The notes under the pieces: generated by a model | What the model was told of the DNA's origin: nothing | What the model saw: only the letters and a program-made list of their open reading frames with translations | The model's database searches: none | Shown here: piece by piece, positions 43,230-55,059 of the stretch | How the letters are laid out: every line of letters begins with the position of its first letter | How positions within the stretch are numbered: the stretch's first letter is position 1 | Assembly: GCA_011033025.1 (NCBI GenBank) | Contig: WFMF01000079.1 | Coordinates: 186,001 to 250,000 of the forward strand | From: Beroe forskalii | Taxonomy: Eukaryota; Ctenophora; Nuda; Beroida; Beroidae | Direction: 5' to 3' | Length of the DNA: 64,000 bases | Translations under genes and position numbers: made by a program

Positions 43230-44590
43230 AAAAATTCCTACTGATAACATAGCCTCTGACCAATGTTCATCCCATTTTTAATCCAAATTTTGAAAATAAC
43301 CTGGAAAGGAAGGTTCGGTAGGTCGACCATTACACAGAGAAATCAATTTGTTATGGATTTAAAAAAAATTTTTGAAAAGGGTTTATAATAAAGAATTTTC
43401 TATTTTACATAGACTTGCACGTAAACTACTCGAATATTCGTTATTAAAATACACTGCATATTGAAGTATGCTGTTGTTATAGTTTGAAAGAAAAGACAAA
43501 ACTCAAACCAACTAAACATTGCCCAGTGGGAGCGTGCTATAAAAGTAAGAAGGTATACAGGTATGGCACATTTTCATTGGACAATGTTGCACACTTGGAA
43601 ATCAAGATGTGCAACAACTTTCATGTTGTAATGAGAGTTGTGAATTATGTGAGCAGTACATGAAAGTCGTACTTGATGAGTTGTACGTGATAAGGCTCTA
43701 TTTTTATACCATAGACTATGATGTCTATTAAATTTAAATGCACTCTTATGAAGATAAAGTTATTACTGAATAAAGATATAAAAACGGGCCCTGATTGGTG
43801 TGGCAGGTGGTCCCCAGGGGCACTCTTAAGCATATAGCAACAGTGTCCTTTCTCCAGCCACATTTACTGCTACACTGGTCAAATGGTCCTCTGAAACAAA
43901 ATTGGTCAACAGAACCATGAATAATAGTCAATTTTATTGGACCAGTTTAAAAAAGCCTTATTAATAACTTCATGTAAATGACATTAAGTAGACCTCTCTA
44001 TACGCTTGGTGTGCCCCAAGATGCGTGCTTTACTGCCATGTCATAGTACATTGCTTCGCAAAGGGGTCTGATATCACTCTCCTTTGTAGCAGACCAGGCT
44101 GTAGAGTTTTCTAAACCATGGCATTTCGCCACTAACATGTCAAGTGTGCTTCATTTAAATAGGCCTTAATTGGTCTGATGAACTATAATGGTACCTATTG
44201 ACACAATACAGATAATACAATATACATCCAGACATGAATTAAATAATACCTATTAAAAATGATATGACCTATAATTATTATAGGCTACAAATCATACTAT
44301 CATGAACCATTCTTAAATTATCTGATTGTCTGTACCTATCTAAGGAATCAAAACGAGAATCTTAATAACAATATTTAGTGTATCCGAGATAAATTATCTA
44401 CCTTAGATACTAATATAATTGGTGAAATTTGGTAGCATTATATCTTCATCCTTCTTTTGTGTGTTGTTTGATTGTAAATTGTGGAGATCAATAAAAAAAA
44501 ACTTTGTTTCCTTAATCTGATGAAATACTTAAAACTCTAAGACGTTCCCAAGCTCAGTTGCATAAGTGTTTACTGTGCCTATAGAGGGCA
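43230..44590. other. Gene-free stretch
   Basis: AT-rich, no supported exon or defined repeat. Confidence 0.4.
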
Positions 44591-44756
44591 TGTGATGTCG
44601 GGGGGGGGTCAAATGTCGCAGCAATCATCGAACTGCGACGTTTGAACCCCCGCTTTCCTCTATAGATTTACAGTACCGTAGTAGGGGGTGTAGTGTCGGG
44701 GGATGTAGTGTCGGGGGATGTAATGTCGGGGGGGGGGGGGAAGTGTCCCTTTACCT

Positions 44757-45257
44757 TGTGGTGGACCTGTGCCATGGCATAAATCTGCCAACATCTAACA
44801 ACTTAAAATTAATTTCAAGTTGAAATTAATTAGAAAAAGTTCGATATTCAAATCTATTTCGAATTGAATTCAATTCGGAATTAAAATCAATTCGAAATAT
44901 AAAATCAAATCGAAATTAAAATCAATTCGAACTTAAAGTCAACAAAATTTCATTTCGAAAGTGATATCTCTTCAAAATTAATTGAAGAATGATTTGAAAA
45001 TGACTAATGACTCGTATAAATGATGAAATAGCTGAAATGCATGAGCCAGTGAGCTTCAATGCTGCAATGTAATGGGCGCTTTTTGACAAAAAAACATATC
45101 GAAAAGTACCCCACATGAAGACATTTTCTTTCAAATTGATTATAATTTCGAATTGATTTCAATTCGAAGTTGATTTGAAAACTTTTTTGAAATGATTTAA
45201 ATTGAAATCGATTTTTAGTTGTTGGCAGATTTATGCCATGACACAGTCCCGCCACAA
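44757..45257. mobile_element. Inverted-repeat element, 0.5 kb
   Basis: Ends TTGTGGTGGACCTGTGCC...ATGGCATAAATCTGCCAAC and complement (GTTGGCAGATTTATGCCATG...CCGCCACAA). The interior is rich in AATTCGAA-type words. No transposase. Confidence 0.7.
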
Positions 45258-45261
45258 AGTT

Positions 45262-46054
45262 TTTTAAACTGATTTTACTCTAAATTATTTTTTATTCAAA
45301 TTTATCAAACAAACCATGCCAACATAGACGCCTGTCTGATTGATGGTGTGATGTTTTTTTGAGACAGGCATGAGGGTGGAGTAAGTGGAGAGGTTGACTG
45401 AGTGATGGAGTTTGGATATGAAATCTGAGAATTCCTTGGGAGGGGGGTTCACTGTTCAGGCCTGATGATTTGTCAATCACGATTTTGGGATGCAAGTTGC
45501 CCAGGATGAGAGGATGGCCTGGACATGTATGTACTAATATTTTAACAGTGGTTTTGAGTCCATAGGTCCAGCTTTGCCCATGTAAGGCCTCAGACCCTCT
45601 TATGAGCTGGATTTGTCTTGACAAACCCATCATTTTATTAGTGTAATTAACTCCCGTCCCTTAAATAAAGGAGGGGGGGGGCATGTAACCTTTAGTCTCA
45701 TACATACAGCATGCTGATGAAATTTTATTGGTTTTATGACATATTTGGATATTATTTGGGCCCACTTTCGACCATCCTATAGACCTTATTAACTTATTAA
45801 GTCTGTCATTTGAGCAGGAAAATGTCAAAATAATACCCTATCTGCAGCAGAAAATGAGTGATGTAAATTGAATATATTTTGATACAGAAAATTAATACCT
45901 ACGGCTAAATATAATAAGATTAGTAGGAATAGGAAGGCATATGGATTTCCTCTGCCTTCACATTCAATGTTCAAACCAGACATTTTCTAAAAATGCAACT
46001 GTTTCTTCTTCTATGTCTATAGGTCCGTGTCATTTGCTGTAAACAAGAGGTAAG
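45262..46054. other. Gene-free stretch downstream of the PLAT-like gene
   Basis: No supported feature; it should contain the 3' untranslated region of the minus-strand gene. Confidence 0.4.
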
Positions 46055-47686
46055 TCAGGAGAGTTGGAAGACTTCTGTTGTATAATAATCTGAGCATCCA
46101 TCCCCGAAATCCAGACCATTCACTGTGAGACTATCAAAGCACCAGTAGTTGTCTCCAGAGTTGTAGATCTTGACTTCTTTGATTTCCCCAATGTCTGCAT
46201 CATCCCAGATGGTACAGCTTCCAGTGGACCCCAGTACCCTTGATGCAGCGCAATCATGGGGACTGGTTTCACCTTTTGTACCCAAAATGGTGAACATGTA
46301 TCCACCTGTCCATCCAGCAGCATATTCTCCATTTCCTGTTTCATGAATGATGTTATACTCGACTCCCTCCCCTGCCACAGAAAGTGATTTGGTTTCATAG
46401 TCATCCACACACACCCCTCCAAAATCCAGACCATTAACTGAGAGACTCACGAAACACCAGTAGTTGTCTCCAGAGTTGTATATCTTGACTTCCTTGATTT
46501 CTCCAATGTCTGCATCATCCCAAATAGTGCAGCCTCCAGTTGACTCCAGTACTTTTTTTGAAGTGCAATCATGGGGACTGGTTTCACCTTTTGTACCCAA
46601 AATGGTGAACATGTATCCACCTGTATTTCCATCATCATATGTTCCAGTTCCAGTCTCATGAAGGATGTTATACTCGACTCCCTCCCCTGCCAGAGAAAGT
46701 GTTTCGGTTTGATAGTCATCCACACACTTCCCTCCGAAATTCAGTTCATTGATAGTGAGGCTCAGGAAACACCAGTAGTCGTCTCCAGAGTTGTATATCT
46801 TGACTTCCTTGATGTTCCCGATGTCTGGTACATCCTCCATTGTGCATTCTCCAATTGCACCTTGAGTTCTTGCTGCAGAGCAGTCAAAGGGAGCGGTTTC
46901 ACCTTTTGTACCCACTATGGTGAAGATGTATCCTTCTGTGTCTCCAGCATCCCAGTTTCCGGTTCCAGTTTCGTGTTGGATTGTGTAATGCGTGTTTCTC
47001 TCTCCTAAAAACAAGACTTCATCAGCGATCAGTCGAATAATGGAAAATACATGAATCATTTGGCAATATCTTACCTACTACTTAACTGTTTTTACTGAAT
47101 TTTACAATTTAAAATCGTTGTCAGCTATGACCACAATATTTTAAATGTTTGTGCATAGAATGAAACATTTGGTTAAATTCAAAACTATAATTTACAGTTA
47201 ATTTAATGTTCTGGAAAACCATTCTATTACTTAGGAGGCATGTATATAATTTAATTAGGAGGTGCGTTATATATTGACAGACAATGATCGGGAGAATTTT
47301 TATTGATATTGATACATGGTTGGGCATTATTTAGGCAGACACGAGGGCCTGTCCAACCAAATAATGACCAATAAAGTGTATATACTTATTAATTGCAAGG
47401 AATGATGTGTATTATTACCTTCGCAGGTTGCATCACATGCTGCAAGTTTCTTCTCAGTCTTATCACATTTCTTTCGTTGTTTCTTGTTCAACTTTGGTTC
47501 TCCCTCTGATTCACATCCTGTGAGTGAGGATTCATAGCCCTTCTTCAGGCAATCATTCTTCAGCTGTTCGATCATGATTTCCTTGACGTTCTCGTCTGTG
47601 ACTTTGCAGTCATCTCCAAAGCCATGGTGCAGGAGTTGCAGTAGCGTTGTTGCCACAAGAAGGAGTCCTATGCTGTTGTAGATCAT
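46055..47686 (-). CDS. Secreted protein with three PLAT-like domains, two exons
   Basis: Exon 1 47686-47419, exon 2 47004-46055, joined in phase 1 (donor GTAATAAT, acceptor TTTTTAG), about 405 residues. Exon 1 encodes a signal peptide (MIYNSIGLLLVATTLLQLL) and a lysine-rich segment with six cysteines. Exon 2 encodes three tandem repeats of about 100 residues, each YxIxHETGxGxxxxGxTxGYMFTILGTKGETSPHDC, then CTIWDDADIGEIKEVKIYNSGDNYWCF. The β-strand pattern and the DIG-x-I-x-x-VKI block fit PLAT/LH2 domains, which bind lipids or membrane partners; the paired cysteines suggest an extracellular form. Repeats 2 and 3 are most alike, pointing to recent duplication. Exact function unknown. Start chosen at the Met that begins the signal peptide; upstream in-frame residues look non-coding. 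Confidence 0.75.
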
Positions 47687-47689
47687 CGT

Positions 47690-48534
47690 GATAAAAGCAG
47701 AGAAATTATCTTTCTGTATGAGATGTCTTGATAAATAGGGGCATAATAAACCAACATTATTCAAAGAGAGCAAATTATAGTTTCGATTATGCCACAATTC
47801 CTCATGAAATGATGATTGATGTTCTGCCCAAGCAGAATTATCATAGAATAAGCTACCATGGAATAATATGGTGCTGGTAATCATAACAAACGCGCCCTGT
47901 GTAAAATGAGGCAACATGGCACGGCACTCTGTTTTGCCACATTGAGATTGCCTCTTGCTAATCCATGAGCACTGAACAATTCAAATTAGCCCGCTGTGGG
48001 TGGGGTAAATTATAAAATTCATCTAGGGTTGTTGGATGAAGAACAATCATAATCCTTATTTGACCATTTTTCAATTTAATTCACCAAAAGTGGCAAATAT
48101 TGAGAAAAGTAAAATTCTGCAAGTTTCTCAAGAATACTAACAACCACAATATAGCCCTGACAAAGAAAATTTTCGTTGCACACAGTCAGCCAATGATGGC
48201 AAAAATCCCCAACAGCAATTTATGTTATGTTCCTGGGGTAGTCTTGGTGAAAATGTTTTAATTTCTTAATTTTGACCTAGGCTGAAAACCCACATTTGAA
48301 GTATAAACCACATAATGGAACATTGGAATGGGTTCAAACTCAATTTTGATTACCTTTTGATTAGACACTCCCCTTTGTTTTCCAAGTAAGGAACAATCAA
48401 CAAGAATTGCGCCTGCCGGTGCCTTTCTTGTTTTCCCTTGTTCCCGTATGCAGGCGCTTAATTTCCCTCTCCTATGTGCTTGATTTAGCGCGCGCATGCA
48501 CATGGGCCAATGATCGGCTCGGATGCACGTGGCA
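47690..48534. other. Gene-free stretch upstream of the PLAT-like gene
   Basis: Promoter side of the minus-strand gene. No other feature supported. GCGCGCGCATGCAC at 48489 is close to the insertion site of copy C. Confidence 0.4.
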
Positions 48535-50115
48535 GGGACCTGGTTCTTTCCAGTTGGGGCCTCACGCACCTCCCCCTCCCGAGTGTGCCAACTGCACTTC
48601 CCCATGCAGTTGGTATCATCCTCACCTTCCACTTGCTGGGTACTCTCTAGTACCACTCACCAGCTAAGTATCATAACCTCACTATCTAACCCCTAACAGT
48701 ATACTAACTTTTATTTTCACATTATATTACCACCCTAACCCCCTCTTTCTATACTTTATTCTTTAATCTTTTTTACTTAATTCATTATAATTCAGGTACA
48801 CTAACTTGAAGTCCGTCCTCAGAGGAATGAGAAACCTTTACATATTGTATATCATAACAACATGGGTGGACAACAAAACATACAATATGACTTCCTCCCT
48901 CAAACTCTCAAAGGCCACTCAAGAACCCCTGATAAGATTTTCACATCATTCAACTTGTTAAAGGGGTCCCCAATACCCCTTCTCACAAGTTCAGATCCCT
49001 TCAAGGTCCTTCAGCACCATCAGCTGGAATAATTTTTGTTTCATTCTGGAAGCAGCAGCTACACTGGTGACCTTCAGTTGCATCATCAACCCTCTATATA
49101 AAACTTAGCTATAAAACTTAGCCACTGTCCAACTCTCCCTAATATCCAGTTAGTAAACAAAATTTCAATTTGTTATCTTCCCCCACTTTCATCACCCTCA
49201 CCTGCTGGGTACTCCGTACTTCAAACCAGCTAAGTCCCATTACATCACCACCTCTGTCAAGCAACAAATTTCTGTACATCTAGACCCTTAGAAATAAATA
49301 TGATTAACTGCAGCCCATGTGGAAATGATGTCCCCTCCCAATTAATCTGATTTAGCAACATTATCATGATTAATGGAGTAATGAACAACCGTCCTGAACC
49401 TACTTTAAACAGGGAAACTTCTAACATCCTTTCAGTACCTGTGATCTTGAATATGCTGGAATAGACCCTTTATTCTGTCCAGACGAAACAGAATTACACA
49501 TAGAAGACTGTCCAGCCTTCTCCTTACAGAGAATATACCACTTCAAAATTACCTAAACTTGGAAAAACTGTCAACTCTGACCAACCAGTTCATATAACAA
49601 TCCACAAGCTAATGAAGCTTTTTCATCGAAACTAACTGAGCCTATCTCACTAAGAAGAAAAACCTAACAAAAATATCACCTAGTAACTATTTCCTTCTCT
49701 GCTGTTCCAGGCAGTATCCTGAAACTGGGCTTTGCCCATTGAGCCCAGTTAAATCCCAATCAATGGGAATATTATTTACGCAGTCTGGCTGGGTCAGACC
49801 TCCCAGTGACTCATCTAGACGAAGGGAGGTGGTACATAGCCACCTTCGGCAGATCTCTGACTTAATCTGCAAGCAAGCCTTGTCTTGCTTTGCAGTCTGT
49901 TTGATGCCATGGGCGTTGGCAGCTTGCCGGTCCAGAGAGGTCCTGGACAGACTTGCCGCTCTCAGCCCAGGATATCCCCGGCAGTCGGGTGGCCTAAAAA
50001 ACCACCCAGGAGTTCACACCCTTAGCCTAGTGTATTAGGGATAGTCTCCATGCTATAGCAGCATGGCTGCCACCGGCCTGGTTGATTAAACTGACCGTGG
50101 CCATTTTACTAAGAC
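48535..50115 (+). mobile_element. LINE-derived non-autonomous element, copy C (1.6 kb)
   Basis: Flanked by TGCACGTGGCA (48524-48534 and 50116-50126). Begins GGGACCTGGTTCTTTCC and ends GGCCATTTTACTAAGAC. At about 49465-49550 a decayed frame reads DPLFCPDETELHIEDCPAF, matching the Cys/His motif that follows reverse transcriptase in LINE ORF2. Confidence 0.88.
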
Positions 50116-50770
50116 TGCACGTGGCAAAATCTACGCGCGCGCAATCACCACAATTCGTACAACTCTTGAAAGATTCGTTTGTTGCGCGCCGTTCCCAGTT
50201 TCATAAAGAAGGGGTTCATTTTTGTTACGCATTACATTTTCTTTGCTGTTGATATCAAGCCGTCGCTGATCGCACCTTTCATTGTTACATCCTGACTCCT
50301 TTTTGCATGAATTCAAGAGGTCAATAAACATGAAAACAGAAATGATAGGCAGCTACCGGAATGAATAAGATTGTAGAGTTGTGTATATAATACGGGTATA
50401 ACTTCTACTCAATTCCTTGGACCAATCATCATGATCCATCGTCGCACTCAAGTCTCAAATCATTAATTCATTGTGATCAGTGCTCAAGCTGAAAAAAGAC
50501 ATAATGTTTCAAACTCCAATCGAAACTGTGAAAATCGATGAATATTCTGAATTCATTATTTTAGCGTGAAAAGATTTGATGAAATCGATCTGACGAGATT
50601 TTGAAAAACAATCAATTTCAAGGTTAGAATGACCTGAGCATCGAACCCAAATTCCTGTCAGCTAACAGAAGTTTACAGTTTCACTCGATGCCACTACACC
50701 AAAAACTCCAAAATACCCCGACTTGACTGATATTATAAAGGAGCAGTTGCTTGATTTCTCACGCCATTTG

Positions 50771-50856
50771 TGGAAATTTCTCCCCCATATTTAGAGATTT
50801 CTCCCCCATTTTTAGAGATTTCTCCCCCATATTTAGAGATTTCTCCCCCACCGGGG
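50771..50856. repeat. 21-bp tandem repeat, four units
   Basis: Unit GAGATTTCTCCCCCATATTTA. It gives short open frames on both strands with no other support. Confidence 0.8.
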
Positions 50857-51941
50857 CACTTTTCAGAATTAACAGTACGGATAAAGGTAGTATACACAAA
50901 TTCTCCCAAAATCATCCAAACCACGATCTCTGCTAACCCTCTCATTTGCCTTTTTGTAAAACAAAAACGCAATTGGAGAGGGAAAAAATATTGCCCATAG
51001 GTCACTTAAAGCACTCAACAACAGACATACAGACTCATGAACACTTTTAAATTATTAATATTGATGCCAGCATATCAGCAAAATTCCGTGACCTGCAGTG
51101 TGTGTGACCAGTGTGTGTGTGACCAGTTTGTATGTGACCACTGACCATTACCCCTCTGGCAGGTTTTGTCGTATGAAGAAGAAAGAAATAGACATACAAT
51201 GCCATAAAAACCATATTCCCGCCCTGGCCAGGGCGGTAACCCCCCCCCGCGGTAAAAAGAAAACTGGAGTCTTATTCCTACTATTTTCCTCGCCGAGTTT
51301 TGTTACCTTTTGTCGCTTGCCTCATGTGGTGATAAGCACACTAGCAAGCGATGTAACCTTTGTGAGAGCATTTCGCCTAACCAGTCAAATCTTATATTCC
51401 CAGTATTAAGTTATTGTGTGAAAAATTATAGATATAGCTAGGAAAGCTCTGAGGCAAGTTGCCGTTCACATTAGAAACTGAAATGCGGGGGCATAAGACG
51501 ATTGCACAGTCACTATATGGAGCCCTGCGAGAGCAATATAATATAGTGCTGTGTTGCTTGTCATGAAATGAGTCCAGGACATGTCCCCACTTGTTATATG
51601 AGACTACTATTATAGTACATTAAATAAAATACATGCCCCTTACATGACATTTTCCCAGATGCTGCAAGACCTAATTTTTATGATAAACTTATGGACTATA
51701 ACTTGGAGTTTGGTTTTGGGGATAGGGATGTAAATTGTATCAGTATGGACATGTTGAACAGGGCCCATGGGAAAAATTGCTTAGTTATTTGAAAATATCA
51801 ATTCGATGAATTTCATTTGTTTTTCTTGCATAGCATCAGCTAACACGGTAACTGACCAATCAGTGCACAAGCTTACTGACAGCTCGTGTTCTGATTGGGC
51901 AGTGTGTACTCCGCAAGACTCTCACTCCGCAATCTTCCCAG

Positions 51942-52086
51942 ATGCTGAAAGACCTGACAGTACACTCGGAGTTCAGCATCACGTCAGCTAATGCAGTGAT
52001 AGACACACGTGTCAATATCGAGCACTACGCGGCAAAGGTGATCCGGAGACACTCCAAACAGAGCAAGTCTAATCTCAGTCAACCAG
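51942..52086 (+). CDS. Orphan internal exon, unknown protein
   Basis: A 145-bp open exon with acceptor AATCTTCCCAG before 51942 and donor GTATGT after 52086. It encodes MLKDLTVHSEFSITSANAV...VNIEHYAAKVIRRHSKQSK, without stops, and its composition is GC-richer than its flanks. I do not recognise the protein. A decayed copy of the acceptor and first bases (TTCCCAGATGCTGCAAGACC) lies at 51654-51674. Neighbouring exons were not found. Confidence 0.45.
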
Positions 52087-52089
52087 GTA

Positions 52090-52970
52090 TGTTTGTCAAT
52101 AATATCCCATGATTCGAACTATGATGATGATGACGTCATATTATCATAAATCAATAATCCTCGGATTGGGTAACTTTCGGTTTTATTAACTTACACCGAA
52201 GTATTTTGTGAAGTCGCATCTCGGTTTACATTATCGGATTTTCACTTCAATCTTGAAGGTCAGGATAGTATTTAGCTATCCAAGTCATTCTTGTCTTTAA
52301 AAATATCATCGGAGAGAAGTTGACAATTCTAATGTTTTCTATTCTCATCCATTATTCTGTGATGCAAGCTATTTAGCTTGTCCATCCTCTGTTCAGGAAT
52401 CTTCTTGTGACCTTGTAATTATACGTTTTGCTAATCCTTTATATCAACAACACAATCATAGTGATGATTTTGACCATGTTTATTTGACTTACTATTTTTA
52501 CTGGCTTTTTCAGTGTTTTTATCAATTTTGATATTTTGTCATTGTGGAAGTTAAAAGTAATTTTATCGCATTGATTAACTTCTTATTTATTAATTGTAAA
52601 ATTGCTTTTTATTAATGTTACTATGGAATGGGCACCGGAGTGAAATGGTGCTAAATAATTGTTAACATTTGATATTGATCAATTGGGTGTGAGATTAGAG
52701 ATGGTTCAATACCATTATGCTTACTTTACTTTACTTTAACTGACAGTTTCGATTCATAACTTTAAGATTGACTTTATGAAAAGCTATGAATCATCTTCAG
52801 GATCTCCGAGGAGCAGCCTCAACCCATCCTCAAATTTGATTGTAATTAGTAGTGTTGTTAAGTTTACTCATTGTTTGCAAATTTCAGAAGGTCACTTTCT
52901 CAGATCTTGCAACGTCTATATTACTGATAAGTAAACCCATTGGAAAGGAGTAATTAAAAGTAACTCACTA
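52090..52970. other. Gene-free stretch, possible intron
   Basis: AT-rich, no supported exon. It may be intron of the gene containing the exon at 51942. Confidence 0.35.
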
Positions 52971-53297
52971 ATAGCAGGCCTGTTGGGCCTCCTAATATAC
53001 AGCTCACTCGGCGCTGCTTCGCAGCACTTCGTTCGCAAGTGTCAACCAATGCAATTGGCACTTGTGAACAAATTTCTTTGCATCAAAAAATTCAAACCAA
53101 AACCAAAGTTATGCGCTCCAGGGGAAAAGCGTATCAAAACCAACAAAGCAAGAAATGAAATTTACACACTATACATGTTACCATAGCAACGCGAGCACTT
53201 TCGGCACTCTGCATGTGTATGCCGACACAAATCCATACACACATCGACACAGTGCCCATACACACGGTTTTCCCATTCAAATCTATGATGCCGACAC

Positions 53298-54867
53298 TGG
53301 GGCAGGGACCTGGTTCTTTCCAGTTGGGGCCTCACGCACCTCCCCTCCCGAGTGTGCCAACTGCACTTCCCCATGCAGTTGGTATCATCCTCACCTTCCA
53401 CTTGCTGGGTACTCTCTAGTACCACTCACCAGCTAAGTATCATAACTTCACTATCCAACCCCTAACAGTATACTAACTTTTATTTTCACATTATATTACC
53501 ACCTAGCCCCCTCTTTCTATACTTTATTCTTTAATCTTTTTTACTTAATTCATTATAATTCAGGTACACTAACTTGAAGTCCGTCCTCAGAGGAATGAGA
53601 AACCTTTACATATTGTATATCATAACAACATGGGTGGACAACAAAACATACAATATGACTTCCTCCCTCAAACTCTCAAAGGCCACTCAAGAACCCCTGA
53701 TAAGATTTTCACATCATTCAACTTGTTAAAGGGGTCCCAATACCCCTTCTCACAAGTTCAGATCCCTTCAAGGTCCTTCAGCACCATCAGCTGGAATAAT
53801 TTTTGTTTCATTCTGGAAGCAGCAGCTACACTGGTGACCTTCAGTTGCATCATCAACCCTCTATATAAAACTTAGCTACAAAACTTAGCCACTGTCCAAC
53901 TCTCCCTAATATCCAGTTAGTAAACAAAATTTCAATTCGTTATCTTCCCCCACTTTCATCACCCTCACCTGCTGGGTACTCCGTACTTCAAACCAGCTAA
54001 GTCCCATTACCTCACCACCTCTGTCAAGCAACAAATTTCTGTACATCTAGACCCTTAGAAATAAATATGATTAACTGCAGCCCATGTGGAAAGGATGTCC
54101 CCTCCCAATTAATCTGATTTAGCAACATTATCATGATTAATGGAGTAATGAACAACCGTCATGAACCTACTTTAAACAGGGAAACTTCTAACATCCTTTC
54201 AGTACCTGTGATCTTGAAAATGCTGGAATAGACCCTTTATTCTGTCCAGACGAAACAGAATTACACATAGAAGACTGTCCAGCCTTCTCCTTACAGAGAA
54301 TATACCACTTCAAAATTACCTAAACTTGTCAACTCTGACCAACCAGTTCATATAACAATCCACAAGCTAATGAAGCTTTTTCATCGAAACTTACTGAGCC
54401 TATCTCACTAAGAAGATAAACCTAACAAAAATATCACCTAGTAACTATTTCCTTCTCTGCTGTTCCAGGCAGTATCCTGGAACTGGGCTTTGCCCATCAA
54501 GCCCAGTTAAATCCCAATCGATGGGAATATTATTTAAGCAGTCTGGCTGGGTCAGACCTCCCAGTGACTCATCTAGACGAAGGGAGGTGGTACATAGCCA
54601 CCTTCGGCAGATCTCTGACTTAATCTGCAAGCAAGCCTTGTCTTGCTTTGCAGTCTGATTGATGCCACGGGCGTTGGCAGCTTGCCGGTCCAGAGAGGTC
54701 CTGGACAGACTTGCTGCTCTCAGCCCAGGATATCCCCGGCAGTCGGGTGGCCTAAAAAACCACCCAGGAGTTCACACCCTTAGCCTAGTGTATTAGGGAT
54801 AGTCTCCATGCTATAGCAGCATGGCTGCCACCGGCCTGGTTGATTAAACCGACCGTGGCCATTTTAC
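53298..54867 (+). mobile_element. LINE-derived non-autonomous element, copy D (1.6 kb)
   Basis: Flanked by a 20-bp direct repeat, CAAATCTATGATGCCGACAC (53278-53297, 54868-54887). Same 5' end as the other copies; its 3' tail is shortest, stopping at GGCCATTTTAC. Confidence 0.88.
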
Positions 54868-55033
54868 CAAATCTATGATGCCGACACAATGATCCATACA
54901 CACGCTGACACAAAATCCACACACATGCCGACACAGTGTCCATACACATGGTTTTTCCATTCTTATCTATGATGCCAACACAATACTCCACACACACACG
55001 CCGACACAAAATCCACACACTCTTACGAAATTA

Positions 55034-55040
55034 TATATAA
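55034..55040 (+). promoter_or_regulatory. TATA-like sequence of Helitron origin upstream of SLC10A7
   Basis: TATATAA about 20 bp before the SLC10A7 ATG, inside the terminal bases of the Helitron. Too close to the ATG for a usual 5' leader, so its use as a promoter is only a possibility. Confidence 0.25.
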
Positions 55041-55059
55041 GATTTTATCTTTTGAGGAT

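Larger units (their letters stand above)
42498..44750. mobile_element. Possible composite element with TACATCCCCCGAC inverted ends
   Basis: The left end (42498-42570) and the right end (44675-44750, complement) both repeat TACATCCCCCGAC words after a related AAGTG(C)GACA start. A second pair (GGGGGTCAAATGTCGCAG, CTGCGACGTTTGAACCCCC) lies at 44598-44655. The interior includes a LINE relic. Integrity uncertain. Confidence 0.4.
52971..55042 (-). mobile_element. Non-autonomous Helitron ending beside SLC10A7, split by copy D
   Basis: 3' hairpin end (CAGGCCCAACAGGCCTG, CTAT in place of CTAG) at 52971; 5' end TCTTATATATAATTTCGTAAG at 55042. Interior has CATACACA/GCCGACACA minisatellite-like repeats. 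Copy D interrupts it at 53298-54867. Confidence 0.8.
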
